Assembly (NCBI GenBank): GCA_944325705.1
Contig: CALVBB010000018.1
Location: 1-44,627 of the forward strand
Direction of reading: 5' to 3'
Source: Candidatus Gastranaerophilales bacterium
Lineage (GTDB): Bacteria; Cyanobacteriota; Vampirovibrionia; Gastranaerophilales; Gastranaerophilaceae
Length of the DNA stretch: 44,627 bases
Below the pieces are notes generated by a model. The model searched no databases. It worked only from the letters and a program-made list of their open reading frames with translations, and was not told the origin of the DNA. Shown piece by piece: positions 5,763 to 13,983 of the stretch; within the stretch, counting starts at the first letter, position 1, and the number at the start of each line of letters is the position of its first letter. Position numbers and translations under genes: made by a program.

Positions 5763-7376
5763 ATGGCAAAAAAACGTGATTATGGTAATAAAGCTGTCAT
5801 ATATGCCCGCGTATCTAGCAGAGAGCAAGAAAAGGGTGGATATTCTATTCCCGCGCAAATTGAACTTTTGCAAGAATATGCAAAAAAGAACAACTTAGAA
5901 GTTGTAGAAATTTTTAGGGAAGCAGAAACCGCAAGAAAAGCCGGTCGAAAACAGTTCAATGCAATGTTGAAATTTTTTGATAAAAACCCAACCGTTCAAA
6001 ATTTGCTCGTTGAAAAAACCGACCGACTACAACGTAACTTCAAGGATTATGTAACACTAGATGATTATAAGCATGTTGCAATCCATTTTGTTAAAGAAGG
6101 CGAAATAATTTCTGAGAATGCGACACGTAGTCAGAAATTGACACACGGTCTTAAAGTTCTTCTTGCAAAAGATTATGCTGATAATCTTTCAGAAGAGGTA
6201 CGCAAAGGACAGACACAAAAGGCTAAGGAGGGTATATATCCATCCACTGCACCTTTGGGGTATCTTAATGCCGATAATGGAAACGGGAAAAGAATTATTA
6301 TAGTTGATAAAGACCGCGCGCCATACATTAAGCGTGCGTTTGAATTGTATGCTACCGGCTCATATTCAGAGTTGGAAATCTGCAACTTAATGTATGAAGA
6401 AGGATTACGAAGCAAAAAGGGCTGTAAAGTTTCTGTTAAGACTTTTGAGAGAATGTTCAAAAATATTTTCTACATTGGCAAATTTGAGTACAGTGGCTAT
6501 ATTTGCGAAAACGCACAGCATGAAGCAATTATTGATGAACACACATTTAATATCATTCAAGAGCGTTTGAATGGTCAAAGTAAAGCTAAAACACATGATG
6601 AACAATTCCAGTATCAAGGGTTAATGCGCTGTCCAATATGCGGTGGCGTACTATCCCCAGAACTAAAAAAAGGAAGGTATGTATATTATCACTGTAATGA
6701 CTATCATAAAAAGGGCTGTAAGGCAAAATCCTACGTAAATCAGAATACTGTTGATACAGCTATTGTAAATATTTTGAAGAGCTTTAAAATCACGAAATCT
6801 ATATTAGATGACGTTTTGAGGAGTATTAAAGAAGTTCATAATGCTAAGAATGAGTATCAGGAACATACTACATCTGAAATAAATAAGAGAATACGCATAT
6901 TAAATAACCGTATACAACAAGCATACGAGGATAAATGTGATGGAAAAGTTAGTGAGGAATTCTGGCAGAAAAACAGCAAGAAATGGCATGAAGAAATATC
7001 CGACTTGGAAAACCAGCGAGCAAGAATAAACAAGGCGGATGAAGAATTTTATAACATGTGCGAAATGTTACTAAAATTCTGTAAAAACGCTCATGAGATG
7101 TACTTGAATGGAACGGCGGAAGAAAAACGTTTTATCACGTCAACTGTTATCTCGAACATTACATATCATGACAAAAACCTAGACATAGAGCTGTTTCCAG
7201 TGTTCTATACACTATCAGATTTAATAAAAGAAGAAGATAAGGAATTTGACACTCTCGAACCGCCTGAAAGTATTGATTTTACTAATAAAAAAGACCCTCA
7301 AAAGGGTCAATTTGTAAATGGCGGGAACGACGAGGCTCGAACTCGCGACCTCATGCGTGACAGGCATGCGCTCTAA
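5763..7376 (+). CDS. large serine recombinase (integrase of the complete element)
   Basis: A 537-aa integrase with the full family architecture: resolvase domain (residues 10-140) with YARVSSREQ, whose first Ser (about 18) is the nucleophile, and EKTDRLQRNF with the catalytic Arg; recombinase domain (about 145-245); zinc ribbon CPIC...HC...GCKAK (about 290-319); coiled coil (about 350-420). The ATG at 5763 has GGAG 8 bases upstream; a Met five codons earlier has none. The last 15 residues after the att core (starting DEARTRDLM) are antisense tRNA-Asp, so the C-terminus is contributed by the chromosome. Catalyses integration into and excision from tRNA-Asp. Confidence 0.93.
   Translation: MAKKRDYGNKAVIYARVSSREQEKGGYSIPAQIELLQEYAKKNNLEVVEIFREAETARKAGRKQFNAMLKFFDKNPTVQNLLVEKTDRLQRNFKDYVTLDDYKHVAIHFVKEGEIISENATRSQKLTHGLKVLLAKDYADNLSEEVRKGQTQKAKEGIYPSTAPLGYLNADNGNGKRIIIVDKDRAPYIKRAFELYATGSYSELEICNLMYEEGLRSKKGCKVSVKTFERMFKNIFYIGKFEYSGYICENAQHEAIIDEHTFNIIQERLNGQSKAKTHDEQFQYQGLMRCPICGGVLSPELKKGRYVYYHCNDYHKKGCKAKSYVNQNTVDTAIVNILKSFKITKSILDDVLRSIKEVHNAKNEYQEHTTSEINKRIRILNNRIQQAYEDKCDGKVSEEFWQKNSKKWHEEISDLENQRARINKADEEFYNMCEMLLKFCKNAHEMYLNGTAEEKRFITSTVISNITYHDKNLDIELFPVFYTLSDLIKEEDKEFDTLEPPESIDFTNKKDPQKGQFVNGGNDEARTRDLMRDRHAL
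7315..7328 (+). repeat. attachment-site core, right copy (TAAATGGCGGGAAC)
   Basis: Exact second copy of the 14-bp core. Ten bases of it are the 3' end of tRNA-Asp on the opposite strand, so insertion leaves the tRNA sequence intact. The tRNA continues to the right, making this the junction with the chromosome. Confidence 0.8.
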
Positions 7377-7396
7377 CCAAACTGAGCTACGCTCCC
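7319..7396 (-). tRNA. tRNA-Asp(GUC), integration target
   Basis: A cloverleaf can be drawn: acceptor GGGAGCG/CGTTCCC, D stem GCTC/GAGC, anticodon stem CATGC/GCATG with loop CTGTCAC (anticodon GTC), T stem GCGAG/CTCGT with TTCGAGC loop, discriminator G and an encoded CCA. The 3' end overlaps the recombinase gene and the att core. Confidence 0.95.
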
Positions 7397-7522
7397 TTAT
7401 TTTATTTTCATTGCCTTTCGACATTTATTATTATATATTGCTGAATTTTTTTTTGCAAGAGCTTTATTATAAAAATTTTTCTTTTCAGGCAATTTTTCAT
7501 ATTCACTTGTTTTACCAGAATT

Positions 7523-8203
7523 ATGGAAGTAAGTAGTGTATCATATCAGCCCGCATTCGGCTCAAACAAAATAATCAGAGATGCTGATAAAATTTGCAGG
7601 ATTATATCTAAAGAATTTCCGGCTATTTCGGGAACCAAAGTTGAAACGTTTCCACTTGCACAGAGTCAGGATAGGTTTATCCGCTTCTATAAACGTAAGC
7701 AGTACGAAAACAGAGCCATACGCGACGATGCCTGGAAACTATACAAAACCTCAGAACCTCTCGATTTTTACAAACGCTTTGTTGAAAATATGAAAAAATA
7801 CAAAAACATTAATTGTGCTGATTATACAAAACTTGCCGAACTTATTCTTGCTGCAAACGGGATTAAGGCCGTCAAAGCAAAAATAATGACAGGCCACTTA
7901 AAAAATCTTGACCATGCCGTGTTAATAGTTAATCCCCCGGCCAAAAATTTTATTGCTTACAAAAATCAGGATTTACAAAAAATTATTGTAATTGATCCAT
8001 GGCTCGGGTTTGCTGATTACGGAAGCAATGCTATCGTCAGGTACAATTCGGAATTTGCCCAGCAACTCGGACTTAATGATAAATTTGAAAAACTAGTTTT
8101 TGCATCTGACCACAATCCAGAAATCAGCAGCAAAACAGTTGACTATATAAGAGAAAAATTTCCACAGTTTCTTCAAAAATCAGGATTTATGACATTTGCA
8201 TAG
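7523..8203 (+). CDS. papain/transglutaminase-like protein, putative cysteine protease
   Basis: A 226-aa protein of unknown family. Three motifs in order suggest a Cys-His-Asp catalytic fold of the papain/transglutaminase type: NCADYTKLAELIL (Cys near 99), NLDHAVLIVN (His near 131) and VIDPWLG (Asp near 158). The downstream neighbour is a paralog with the same spacing. Both start with a short Phe-Gly/Phe-Thr-Gly patch (PAFGSN here, FSFTGK there) and have no classical signal peptide. Activity, substrate and location are unknown. The ATG has no obvious Shine-Dalgarno. Confidence 0.6.
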   Translation: MEVSSVSYQPAFGSNKIIRDADKICRIISKEFPAISGTKVETFPLAQSQDRFIRFYKRKQYENRAIRDDAWKLYKTSEPLDFYKRFVENMKKYKNINCADYTKLAELILAANGIKAVKAKIMTGHLKNLDHAVLIVNPPAKNFIAYKNQDLQKIIVIDPWLGFADYGSNAIVRYNSEFAQQLGLNDKFEKLVFASDHNPEISSKTVDYIREKFPQFLQKSGFMTFA

Positions 8204-8221
8204 ATTAAGGAGATTAAATAT

Positions 8222-8911
8222 ATGATTAATAATGTACAGAATAACAACTTTTCGTTTACAGGAAAATCACCGCTGTTAAAGGATATTAAACAGGTCAAAA
8301 GAATTTTCTTTTCGGAATTTAAAGATGTCAAAAGCCCGGCCAGATATGAATTGCTTCCGCCTGAAAAACAGCAGGAACTGGCACCGGAAATAAAGGAATT
8401 GAGCGACAGATTAAAATTTGTCCGGCATTTCAATAAAACTTTATATGAGGACGGCGGCCTTCCGGAAGTTTTCAGAGGGCTAATCGGATGTGTTAAGGCT
8501 TTCAAAGTCGGAAACTGTGCTGAATTTGCAGAAATCGGGAAAACTATTCTTAAAATGAACGGGATTAAAAACTGCGATATATATACGCTTCATGCAAAAG
8601 CACCTGACGGAACTCTTCGGAACTTAGACCAGACGCTTATTGCATTCAAAGTTCCTAAAACCAAAAACAACCCTCTGACCAAAAGAAACGGTACCTATTT
8701 TAGACCGGCTGAAGATATTAGAATTTTAGATCTGTGGCTCGGAGGGTTTTCCGGAAAAGTTAAACAGGCCAGAAAAAAATACCGGATACTCGGGATGAAA
8801 CCTGATGATCAGCTTATACTGAAACCCGAAAACACTTACGAACCTGATCTTGAAACAATTGAAAAACTTAAGAAAGAATTCCCGAAATTAATGTTTAAAA
8901 ATAACAAATAG
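8222..8911 (+). CDS. paralog of the upstream papain-like protein, His replaced by Gln
   Basis: A 229-aa protein, alignable with the upstream gene: NCAEFAEIGKTILKMNGI keeps the Cys, ILDLWLGGF keeps the Asp, but the middle motif reads NLDQTLIAF where the paralog has NLDHAVLIV, so the presumed catalytic His is Gln. If the triad assignment is right, this copy is inactive or uses another residue. The start has an AAGGAG Shine-Dalgarno 9 bases upstream and the gap to the first gene is 18 bases, so the two form one transcript ending at the terminator at 8919. Confidence 0.6.
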   Translation: MINNVQNNNFSFTGKSPLLKDIKQVKRIFFSEFKDVKSPARYELLPPEKQQELAPEIKELSDRLKFVRHFNKTLYEDGGLPEVFRGLIGCVKAFKVGNCAEFAEIGKTILKMNGIKNCDIYTLHAKAPDGTLRNLDQTLIAFKVPKTKNNPLTKRNGTYFRPAEDIRILDLWLGGFSGKVKQARKKYRILGMKPDDQLILKPENTYEPDLETIEKLKKEFPKLMFKNNK

Positions 8912-8918
8912 AAATAAA

Positions 8919-8946
8919 AAAGGTTCGAATTAAATCGAACCTTTTT
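8919..8946. terminator. bidirectional intrinsic terminator
   Basis: AAAGGTTCGA pairs with TCGAACCTTT around a 6-nt loop, with a T-run on one side and an A-run on the other. It separates the convergent papain-like pair and the GH57 gene. Confidence 0.85.
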
Positions 8947-8969
8947 ATATTTTTAAACAAACCGTCACT

Positions 8970-10691
8970 TTAATTATAAAGCGGAGCAAGTTTTGCTGAC
9001 TGCTGCGGAATTACACCTTCTTCAATTGACTGATATACTCTGTAGTCAATTACAGGGAAACAGTTGTCAATGCTTTCGATTTTCTTTAATTCAGCATCAT
9101 CAATGTTACCGCTTTCAATCATGTCGCAAATTTTTTCAAATCTGTCAACATGTTCTCTGAATCTGTCTGTAGCATAGTCTTTTGCCTGCCATGTTGTAAT
9201 CAGGAACGGCCAGTCAGAACTTTGTAATAACAAATTTTCTCTTGCCATCTGATTAAGTGCTCTGTGTAAAAGCTTATCCTCAGGGATTTCCGGATATTTA
9301 TCGGCAATTCTGTTGATACGTTTTTCACAAGCGTGGATAATCGGCCACATCCATTCAGTTAAATGATTGTTCCATACATAGAAGTGTCCACCCTGCCCCC
9401 AAGAGCTTTCAGGAATTTGAATTGCTTCTGTCGGCGGATGAGCATGGAGGTATTCACCTGCAGTCATTCTTTCAACTTCCGGAAGGTATGTGTTGAACTT
9501 TCTGATAACCTGCTTAATGAATTCAACGCCTTCAAACCACCAGTGTCCGAAAAGCTCTGTATCAAATGACACCATTACCAGCCCTTCTTTACCGTTGTGA
9601 GATTTTTTGTAATCATTCAACAGATGGTAGATTAATGTTGTATAGTGGTCTGAGTTTTCGTTAATTTTATTCAAAGCAAGCACCGGATCATAGAGCATTT
9701 TATCACCTAAATCAGTTGTTGGAGAAGTAATTCTCCAGTAGTGCATGCCAGATTTGTCGTCTTTTTTGTGGAATTCACGGAAACAGCCGTCGCCAGGGTA
9801 GCCGTCAGCAGCAGACCAAACCTGATAGCCGGCTCTGTCATTTCTGCCCATAACAGCAACCTGAGCATCCGGAAGCCAGTAAGCAGAATAGGTATCATAA
9901 CCGGTTGCAGGACGTTCCGGAAGCGGAATATACTCAATATTACCGTAAACTCCGATTACACGGCGATTACCGATTGAATTTCCGCCTTCAATTACGTGAG
10001 ACTCTGTAAAGAAGTATTCAATGTCGTTGTTTTGAAGAGTAACTTCAATAGCCGGCCTCCAGTGTTTTTTACCGTCTTTGCCAACGTATTCATAACCTTG
10101 TCTGTAAGCACATTCCGGAAGCCAGCAGCCTTTAGCTTTTCTTCCGAAAAGTCGTTTGGTAGTGTCTGAGCCTACTTTAAACTGTGCGTTCAGGTTGCTG
10201 TCAGTTGCAAGCAGAGGTGAGAACCCGTGAGTAGCACCGGAGGTTGTAATTTCAATACAGCCTAAATCCTGATACTTTTTAAACTCACCGATTAAGTCCA
10301 TTCCGTATTTGTTTACAAAAGAATCTTTAATATGATTAAACCAGTCAAAATAATATTTTGCCAGATATTTTAAGTGCTGGGAATGAGCAACTTTAGGATC
10401 AGGATAGCGTTCAAGGTCTTTTGTAACCTGAGCAATCCTTGAATCCAAATATTTAACAAACCCATGCTTGAGGTGTTCATCATTAAGCTGTTCAGCCAAA
10501 ATCGGAGTAATTCCGACAGTCAACTTGGCTTTAATCCCTTCTTCATACAGTTCGGAAATAGCGTTCAACAAAGGAACATAAGTTTCCGCCATACATTCAT
10601 AAAGGTTTTCTTCCCCGAAAGGCCACATGCCTGCCATTCTATAGTAAGGAAGATGGCTGTGTAACATAAATACGAATTGTCCTACTGACAT
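8970..10691 (-). CDS. glycoside hydrolase family 57 protein (1,4-alpha-glucan branching type)
   Basis: A 573-aa GH57 enzyme. Family motifs are visible in order: MLHSHLPYY near the start, ITTSGATHGFSPLL, WLPECAY with the presumed nucleophile Glu, and VMVSFDTELFGHWWFEG with the presumed acid Asp; a helical C-terminal domain follows (SSWGQGGHFYVWN onward). This pattern fits GH57 branching enzymes of the DUF1957 group, which act on glycogen-like alpha-glucan in the cytoplasm. The start is set at MSVGQF because GGAGG stands 5 bases upstream; the frame is open 25 codons further. No other glycogen gene is adjacent, so branching rather than amylase activity is inferred from motif similarity. Confidence 0.88.
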   Translation of the reverse strand: MSVGQFVFMLHSHLPYYRMAGMWPFGEENLYECMAETYVPLLNAISELYEEGIKAKLTVGITPILAEQLNDEHLKHGFVKYLDSRIAQVTKDLERYPDPKVAHSQHLKYLAKYYFDWFNHIKDSFVNKYGMDLIGEFKKYQDLGCIEITTSGATHGFSPLLATDSNLNAQFKVGSDTTKRLFGRKAKGCWLPECAYRQGYEYVGKDGKKHWRPAIEVTLQNNDIEYFFTESHVIEGGNSIGNRRVIGVYGNIEYIPLPERPATGYDTYSAYWLPDAQVAVMGRNDRAGYQVWSAADGYPGDGCFREFHKKDDKSGMHYWRITSPTTDLGDKMLYDPVLALNKINENSDHYTTLIYHLLNDYKKSHNGKEGLVMVSFDTELFGHWWFEGVEFIKQVIRKFNTYLPEVERMTAGEYLHAHPPTEAIQIPESSWGQGGHFYVWNNHLTEWMWPIIHACEKRINRIADKYPEIPEDKLLHRALNQMARENLLLQSSDWPFLITTWQAKDYATDRFREHVDRFEKICDMIESGNIDDAELKKIESIDNCFPVIDYRVYQSIEEGVIPQQSAKLAPLYN

Positions 10692-10847
10692 TTGCGCCTC
10701 CATATCTCTCTTAACTTGAATTATTATATAACTATAATCCAATTCCGTTATTTTAATATATAGCACAACCGGGTTAAAAATATAATCCTTCAGAACTAAT
10801 TCTTGTGAATAATGTTACAAAAGTTAAAATATAAAATGTATATTCTT

Positions 10848-11184
10848 ATTACATAAAGGAATATGCTAGTGCGCAAATGGTACTATTATATTCCTTTTAT
10901 TACTTTTATTTTTGTATGTTCATTTCTTTCTCTTTTATTGCGAATTAAAAGAGAAAGAAATGAACAAAAGAAAGAGAAAACGCAATCGTTTACAGCGTCG
11001 CTTCGCGCCGCGAATCAAATGGAAGCAGTTGAAGGCGATACCTTCAACCTTTTTTGCTCGCTATCGCGGCTGCGCAGCACGCTCACAGGAAAACCCTCCG
11101 GCGCTTGCGCCACCTCCCTTACAAGAGAGGTAAGGAGAATATATGCTAGTGCCTTTCGCGCACTAGCATATTCCCTTATGTAAT
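10848..11184. mobile_element. 337-bp MITE-like repeat with 33-bp terminal inverted repeats
   Basis: The ends 10848-10880 and 11152-11184 are inverted repeats matching at 30 of 33 positions, and both contain ATATGCTAGTGCGC. Inside is a perfect inverted repeat with 21-bp arms (10918-10967 region) and a GC-rich block with patches such as GTCGCTTCGCGCCGCGAA. A block of about 140 bp recurs inverted in the repeat at 24784-25255. The ORFs inside are low-complexity and basic and are not believable. This fills the 10692-11298 gap together with the rpsT promoter. Confidence 0.75.
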
Positions 11185-11200
11185 AATTTTAACAAACCTA

Positions 11201-11229
11201 TTGAAAATAAAAGTTTTTTTATATAATAT
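11201..11229 (+). promoter_or_regulatory. rpsT promoter
   Basis: TTGAAA (11201-11206) is followed by TATAAT (11222-11227, 15-nt spacer) or TAATAT (11224-11229, 17-nt spacer). It sits right beside the repeat element, which may have moved close to the promoter. Confidence 0.5.
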
Positions 11230-11298
11230 AAAATCACTCACATCCTCAAGTAAGGTGCCGTCATTAAGCACCGCAAGACTTAGAAAAGGAAAACAACA

Positions 11299-11568
11299 AT
11301 GGCAAATATTAAATCTGCTAAAAAAAGAGTTCTCATAGCTGAGAAAAACAGAGTTAGAAATGTAGCTTTCAAAACTTCTATCAAAACAGCTGTAAAAAAA
11401 GTGCTTGAACTTGCTAAAGGTGAAGATAAAGAAGCTTTAAACACAGCACTTTCTAAAGCTTACCAGCTATGCGATAAAGCTGTAGGAAAAGGCATATTGC
11501 ACAAAAATACAGCTGCCAGAAAAAAATCAAGATTAACTATTGCTGTAAATAAATTACAGACAAAATAG
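11299..11568 (+). CDS. rpsT: 30S ribosomal protein S20
   Basis: An 89-aa basic protein, the usual S20 length. MANIKSAKKRVLIAEKNR and the C-terminal HKNTAARKKSRL are typical of S20, a primary 16S rRNA-binding protein assembled early in the small subunit. The start has AAGGAAAAC upstream. Single gene with its own promoter and terminator. Confidence 0.97.
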   Translation: MANIKSAKKRVLIAEKNRVRNVAFKTSIKTAVKKVLELAKGEDKEALNTALSKAYQLCDKAVGKGILHKNTAARKKSRLTIAVNKLQTK

Positions 11569-11589
11569 TTTTTCCGGAAAACTTTTTCT

Positions 11590-11617
11590 AAAAGCCTCTG
11601 CAACTGCAGGGGCTTTT
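11590..11617 (+). terminator. rpsT terminator
   Basis: AAAAGCC(T)CTGCA pairs with TGCAG(G)GGCTTTT, then T-rich sequence; it lies 21 bases after the rpsT stop codon. Confidence 0.8.
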
Positions 11618-11799
11618 AATATGTATATGGTAACCGGCAGCTTTCCGCTAGAAATTTGCTTTGACATGCCGTAAAATAATATTAAACTGTCAGTACAGCT
11701 TCCACCTGCAGGTTAAATTTATGTAAAGATAGTGGTAATAAATTATTTTGTGAGTATAATTATTTTATTAAATACGGTAGTTTATTAAGAAAGATAGTT

Positions 11800-12594
11800 A
11801 TGCACGAAGTTTTGGAAAGAAAACAGATAAAAAATATTGACTTTAATATAGACCTTGCACAGAGTTTCGGAATATACAAAAACAATTCCGAATTTTCGCT
11901 TCTGGATTATGCAAGTTCCGTAAACATTTCCTGCGGATTTCATGCAGGCGATCCTATGACAATTAAAAATGCTCTTTTAAAAGCAAAAGAACAAAATGTA
12001 GTTGTCGGCGCTCATATCGGGTTTGATGACATTCAGGGATTTGGCTACCGCCCAATGGAGCTTTCTGATGACGAGATTGAAGCACTTGTAATTTATCAGG
12101 TAGGTGCGCTAATGTCCTTTGCTAAAACCTTTAAACTGGAAATTGAACATGTCAGACCGCACGGTGCTATGTATAAAATGGCAGCAGAAGATTTTCAGTT
12201 TGCACTTAAGGTTGCCAAAGCAGTGAAAAAATGTTCTGAGTGGCTTGTTTATTACGGAGCGTCCGGAGAAATTACAGCAGGAGTAGGTGAAGAAGTAAAC
12301 ATTCCAGTAGCGCATGAAGTTCATCTTGAAAAGAATTACAATCCTGACGGCACAATAGATTTTAGCCGCAGAGATAACGAAAACATTTTTGCTTCAATAA
12401 ACAGACTGAAAACACTTCTTGCGACCTCGCAGATAGATAATATTACAGGCGGCAAGACCTGCGTAATCGCAGACACAATACATTTTACAAATAAAGTTGC
12501 CAATGCACAGGCACTTATTAAACAATCAAAAGAAATAATTACTCCGGTTCCGGTCAATTACAAAAATGCTTGCTTGTCCGGCTGGGTTGAATAG
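11800..12594 (+). CDS. pxpA: 5-oxoprolinase subunit A (LamB/YcsF family)
   Basis: A 264-aa protein of the LamB/YcsF family. It matches at IDFNIDLAQSFG near the start, SVNISCGFHAGDPMTI, VVVGAHIGFDD, EHVRPHGAMYKMA and VAHEVHLEKNY. With PxpB and PxpC it forms the ATP-dependent enzyme that opens 5-oxoproline to glutamate. No pxpB or pxpC lies next to it: the following gene is yvcK. They may be elsewhere, or this copy may work differently. The LDLNEDLGE-type N-terminal motif reads IDFNIDLAQ here, so a metal-ligand position may have changed. Confidence 0.88.
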   Translation: MHEVLERKQIKNIDFNIDLAQSFGIYKNNSEFSLLDYASSVNISCGFHAGDPMTIKNALLKAKEQNVVVGAHIGFDDIQGFGYRPMELSDDEIEALVIYQVGALMSFAKTFKLEIEHVRPHGAMYKMAAEDFQFALKVAKAVKKCSEWLVYYGASGEITAGVGEEVNIPVAHEVHLEKNYNPDGTIDFSRRDNENIFASINRLKTLLATSQIDNITGGKTCVIADTIHFTNKVANAQALIKQSKEIITPVPVNYKNACLSGWVE

Positions 12595-12615
12595 GGATGA
12601 TTATAAGAGGAAATA

Positions 12616-13983
12616 ATGAAAAATTTTAGAAATACTGTAAAAATACCTAAGGATGCAGGATGGTTAATACCGGGGCTGCAGGTTAAGAGATGGTTTTTCT
12701 TAATATTTTTAGGCGCAATTTTGATGGGACTGGGATTTTTAATCCTTTGCGATATTAAACCTATATTTTATACAATGGAATTTATCCGCAAAATTGCAAT
12801 GAATATTTCAACAGAATGGATTGCATTTGCGGTTATTATGTTTGGCGCTGCAATATTTTTTAAGGGCTGGAAGCAGACTAATTTGTCAATTATGGACATC
12901 AATAACAGCAGAGCAGATTCTAATATTTTAGAAGCACTCTACCGGAGAAGAAAACTCAACCGCGGGCCGAAAATTGTTGCTATTGGCGGGGGAACCGGTC
13001 TTTCTATGTTATTAAAGGGGATAAAACATATTACAAACAATATTACAGCAGTTGTAACAGTCGGCGACGACGGCGGAAGCTCGGGCAGACTGCGAGAAGA
13101 TATGGGTATTCTCCCTCCTGGCGACATCAGAAACTGTATTGCAGCACTTGCTGATGATGAAGATTTAATCACAAAGCTTTTCCAGTACAGATTCAAATCA
13201 GGTGAAGGACTTGAAGGACACAGCTTCGGCAACCTGTTTTTAACTGCGCTGTGCTCAATCACAGGCGATATGGTTCGCGCGGTGAAAGAATCCTCTAACG
13301 TTTTATCAATCAGAGGCCGTGTATTGCCGGCAACACTTGACGATATGAAGCTTGTAGCTGAAATGGAAGATGGGCGGATTATACGCGGGGAATCAAATAT
13401 TCCGGAAGCACACGGTAAAATCAAAAGATTATTCACAGATCCGTCACACTGCAAAGCGCTGGAAGATGTTATCGCAGCAATAAAAGATGCCGATTTTATC
13501 ATTATGGGGCCCGGGAGTCTTTACACAAGCGTTATACCTAACCTTCTTGTTGAAGAAATTGCTCGTGAAGTTGCTGCCTCAAATGCGAAAAAGATATATG
13601 TGTGCAATATTATGACACAGCCTGGTGAAACAGATAACTACACAGTATCCGACCATGTTAACGCTCTTATGAAACATGCAAACAGCAGAAAAATTCTTGA
13701 TGCCGTTCTGGTAAATGACTTTATCCCGTCTAATCTTGCAATTAAATACCAGATGGCAGGATCTTATCCTGTAAAAATCGATACTGAAAATATTAAAAAA
13801 CTCGGGATTAAAATATTTTCAAAAAAATTAATTGAAGATAATAAAGAAGGACTTGTACGCCACAGTTCAAACAGAGTAGCCAGAGCTTTATACTACTGGT
13901 ACAAAAAAGAACACAAGAACGAACGCAGCACATTGTTTCAGCATAAAGAACCTGTCGCAACAGCAATAAAAGGCGTTAAATAA
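12616..13983 (+). CDS. yvcK: YvcK/CofD-like protein with N-terminal membrane anchor
   Basis: A 455-aa YvcK family protein, linked to cell-wall precursor control and growth on gluconeogenic carbon; family members bind UDP-sugars. Two transmembrane helices (about residues 26-46 and 66-84) precede the core domain. The core begins KIVAIGGGTGLSMLLKGI and carries VVTVGDDGGSSGRLR, PPGDIRNCIAAL and HSFGNLFLTAL, all diagnostic. The N-terminal membrane part is absent from the short B. subtilis form. The start has AGAGGAAATA upstream, and the stop overlaps the panB start by one base. Confidence 0.93.
   Translation: MKNFRNTVKIPKDAGWLIPGLQVKRWFFLIFLGAILMGLGFLILCDIKPIFYTMEFIRKIAMNISTEWIAFAVIMFGAAIFFKGWKQTNLSIMDINNSRADSNILEALYRRRKLNRGPKIVAIGGGTGLSMLLKGIKHITNNITAVVTVGDDGGSSGRLREDMGILPPGDIRNCIAALADDEDLITKLFQYRFKSGEGLEGHSFGNLFLTALCSITGDMVRAVKESSNVLSIRGRVLPATLDDMKLVAEMEDGRIIRGESNIPEAHGKIKRLFTDPSHCKALEDVIAAIKDADFIIMGPGSLYTSVIPNLLVEEIAREVAASNAKKIYVCNIMTQPGETDNYTVSDHVNALMKHANSRKILDAVLVNDFIPSNLAIKYQMAGSYPVKIDTENIKKLGIKIFSKKLIEDNKEGLVRHSSNRVARALYYWYKKEHKNERSTLFQHKEPVATAIKGVK

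Larger units (their letters stand above)
1288..7328 (+). mobile_element. serine-recombinase integrative element (about 6.04 kb) in tRNA-Asp
   Basis: The element is bounded by the 14-bp direct repeat, with an integrase at its right end reading into the tRNA. Passenger genes are small: two ORFs plus a resolvase at 1564-2736, four tiny minus-strand genes at 3175-4124, a SLOG-like gene, an XRE regulator and a 47-aa ORF. No relaxase, primase or conjugation gene is recognisable, so it is either mobilised in trans or spreads by another route. A related recombinase immediately to the left indicates a tandem array. The exact ends are inferred from the repeat. Confidence 0.7.

Noticed and set aside
7329-7376. 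C-terminal residues of the recombinase as a conserved protein tail
   Set aside because: They are the antisense translation of tRNA-Asp, a result of the integration site, not a domain.
10863-11183. 106-aa and 73-aa overlapping ORFs inside the first repeat element
   Set aside because: Basic low-complexity translations of a hairpin-rich repeat; no ribosome binding site, and the same sequence is read differently in the other copy.
12939-13502. 187-aa minus-strand ORF
   Set aside because: Antisense shadow of yvcK, whose reading frame has clear family motifs.
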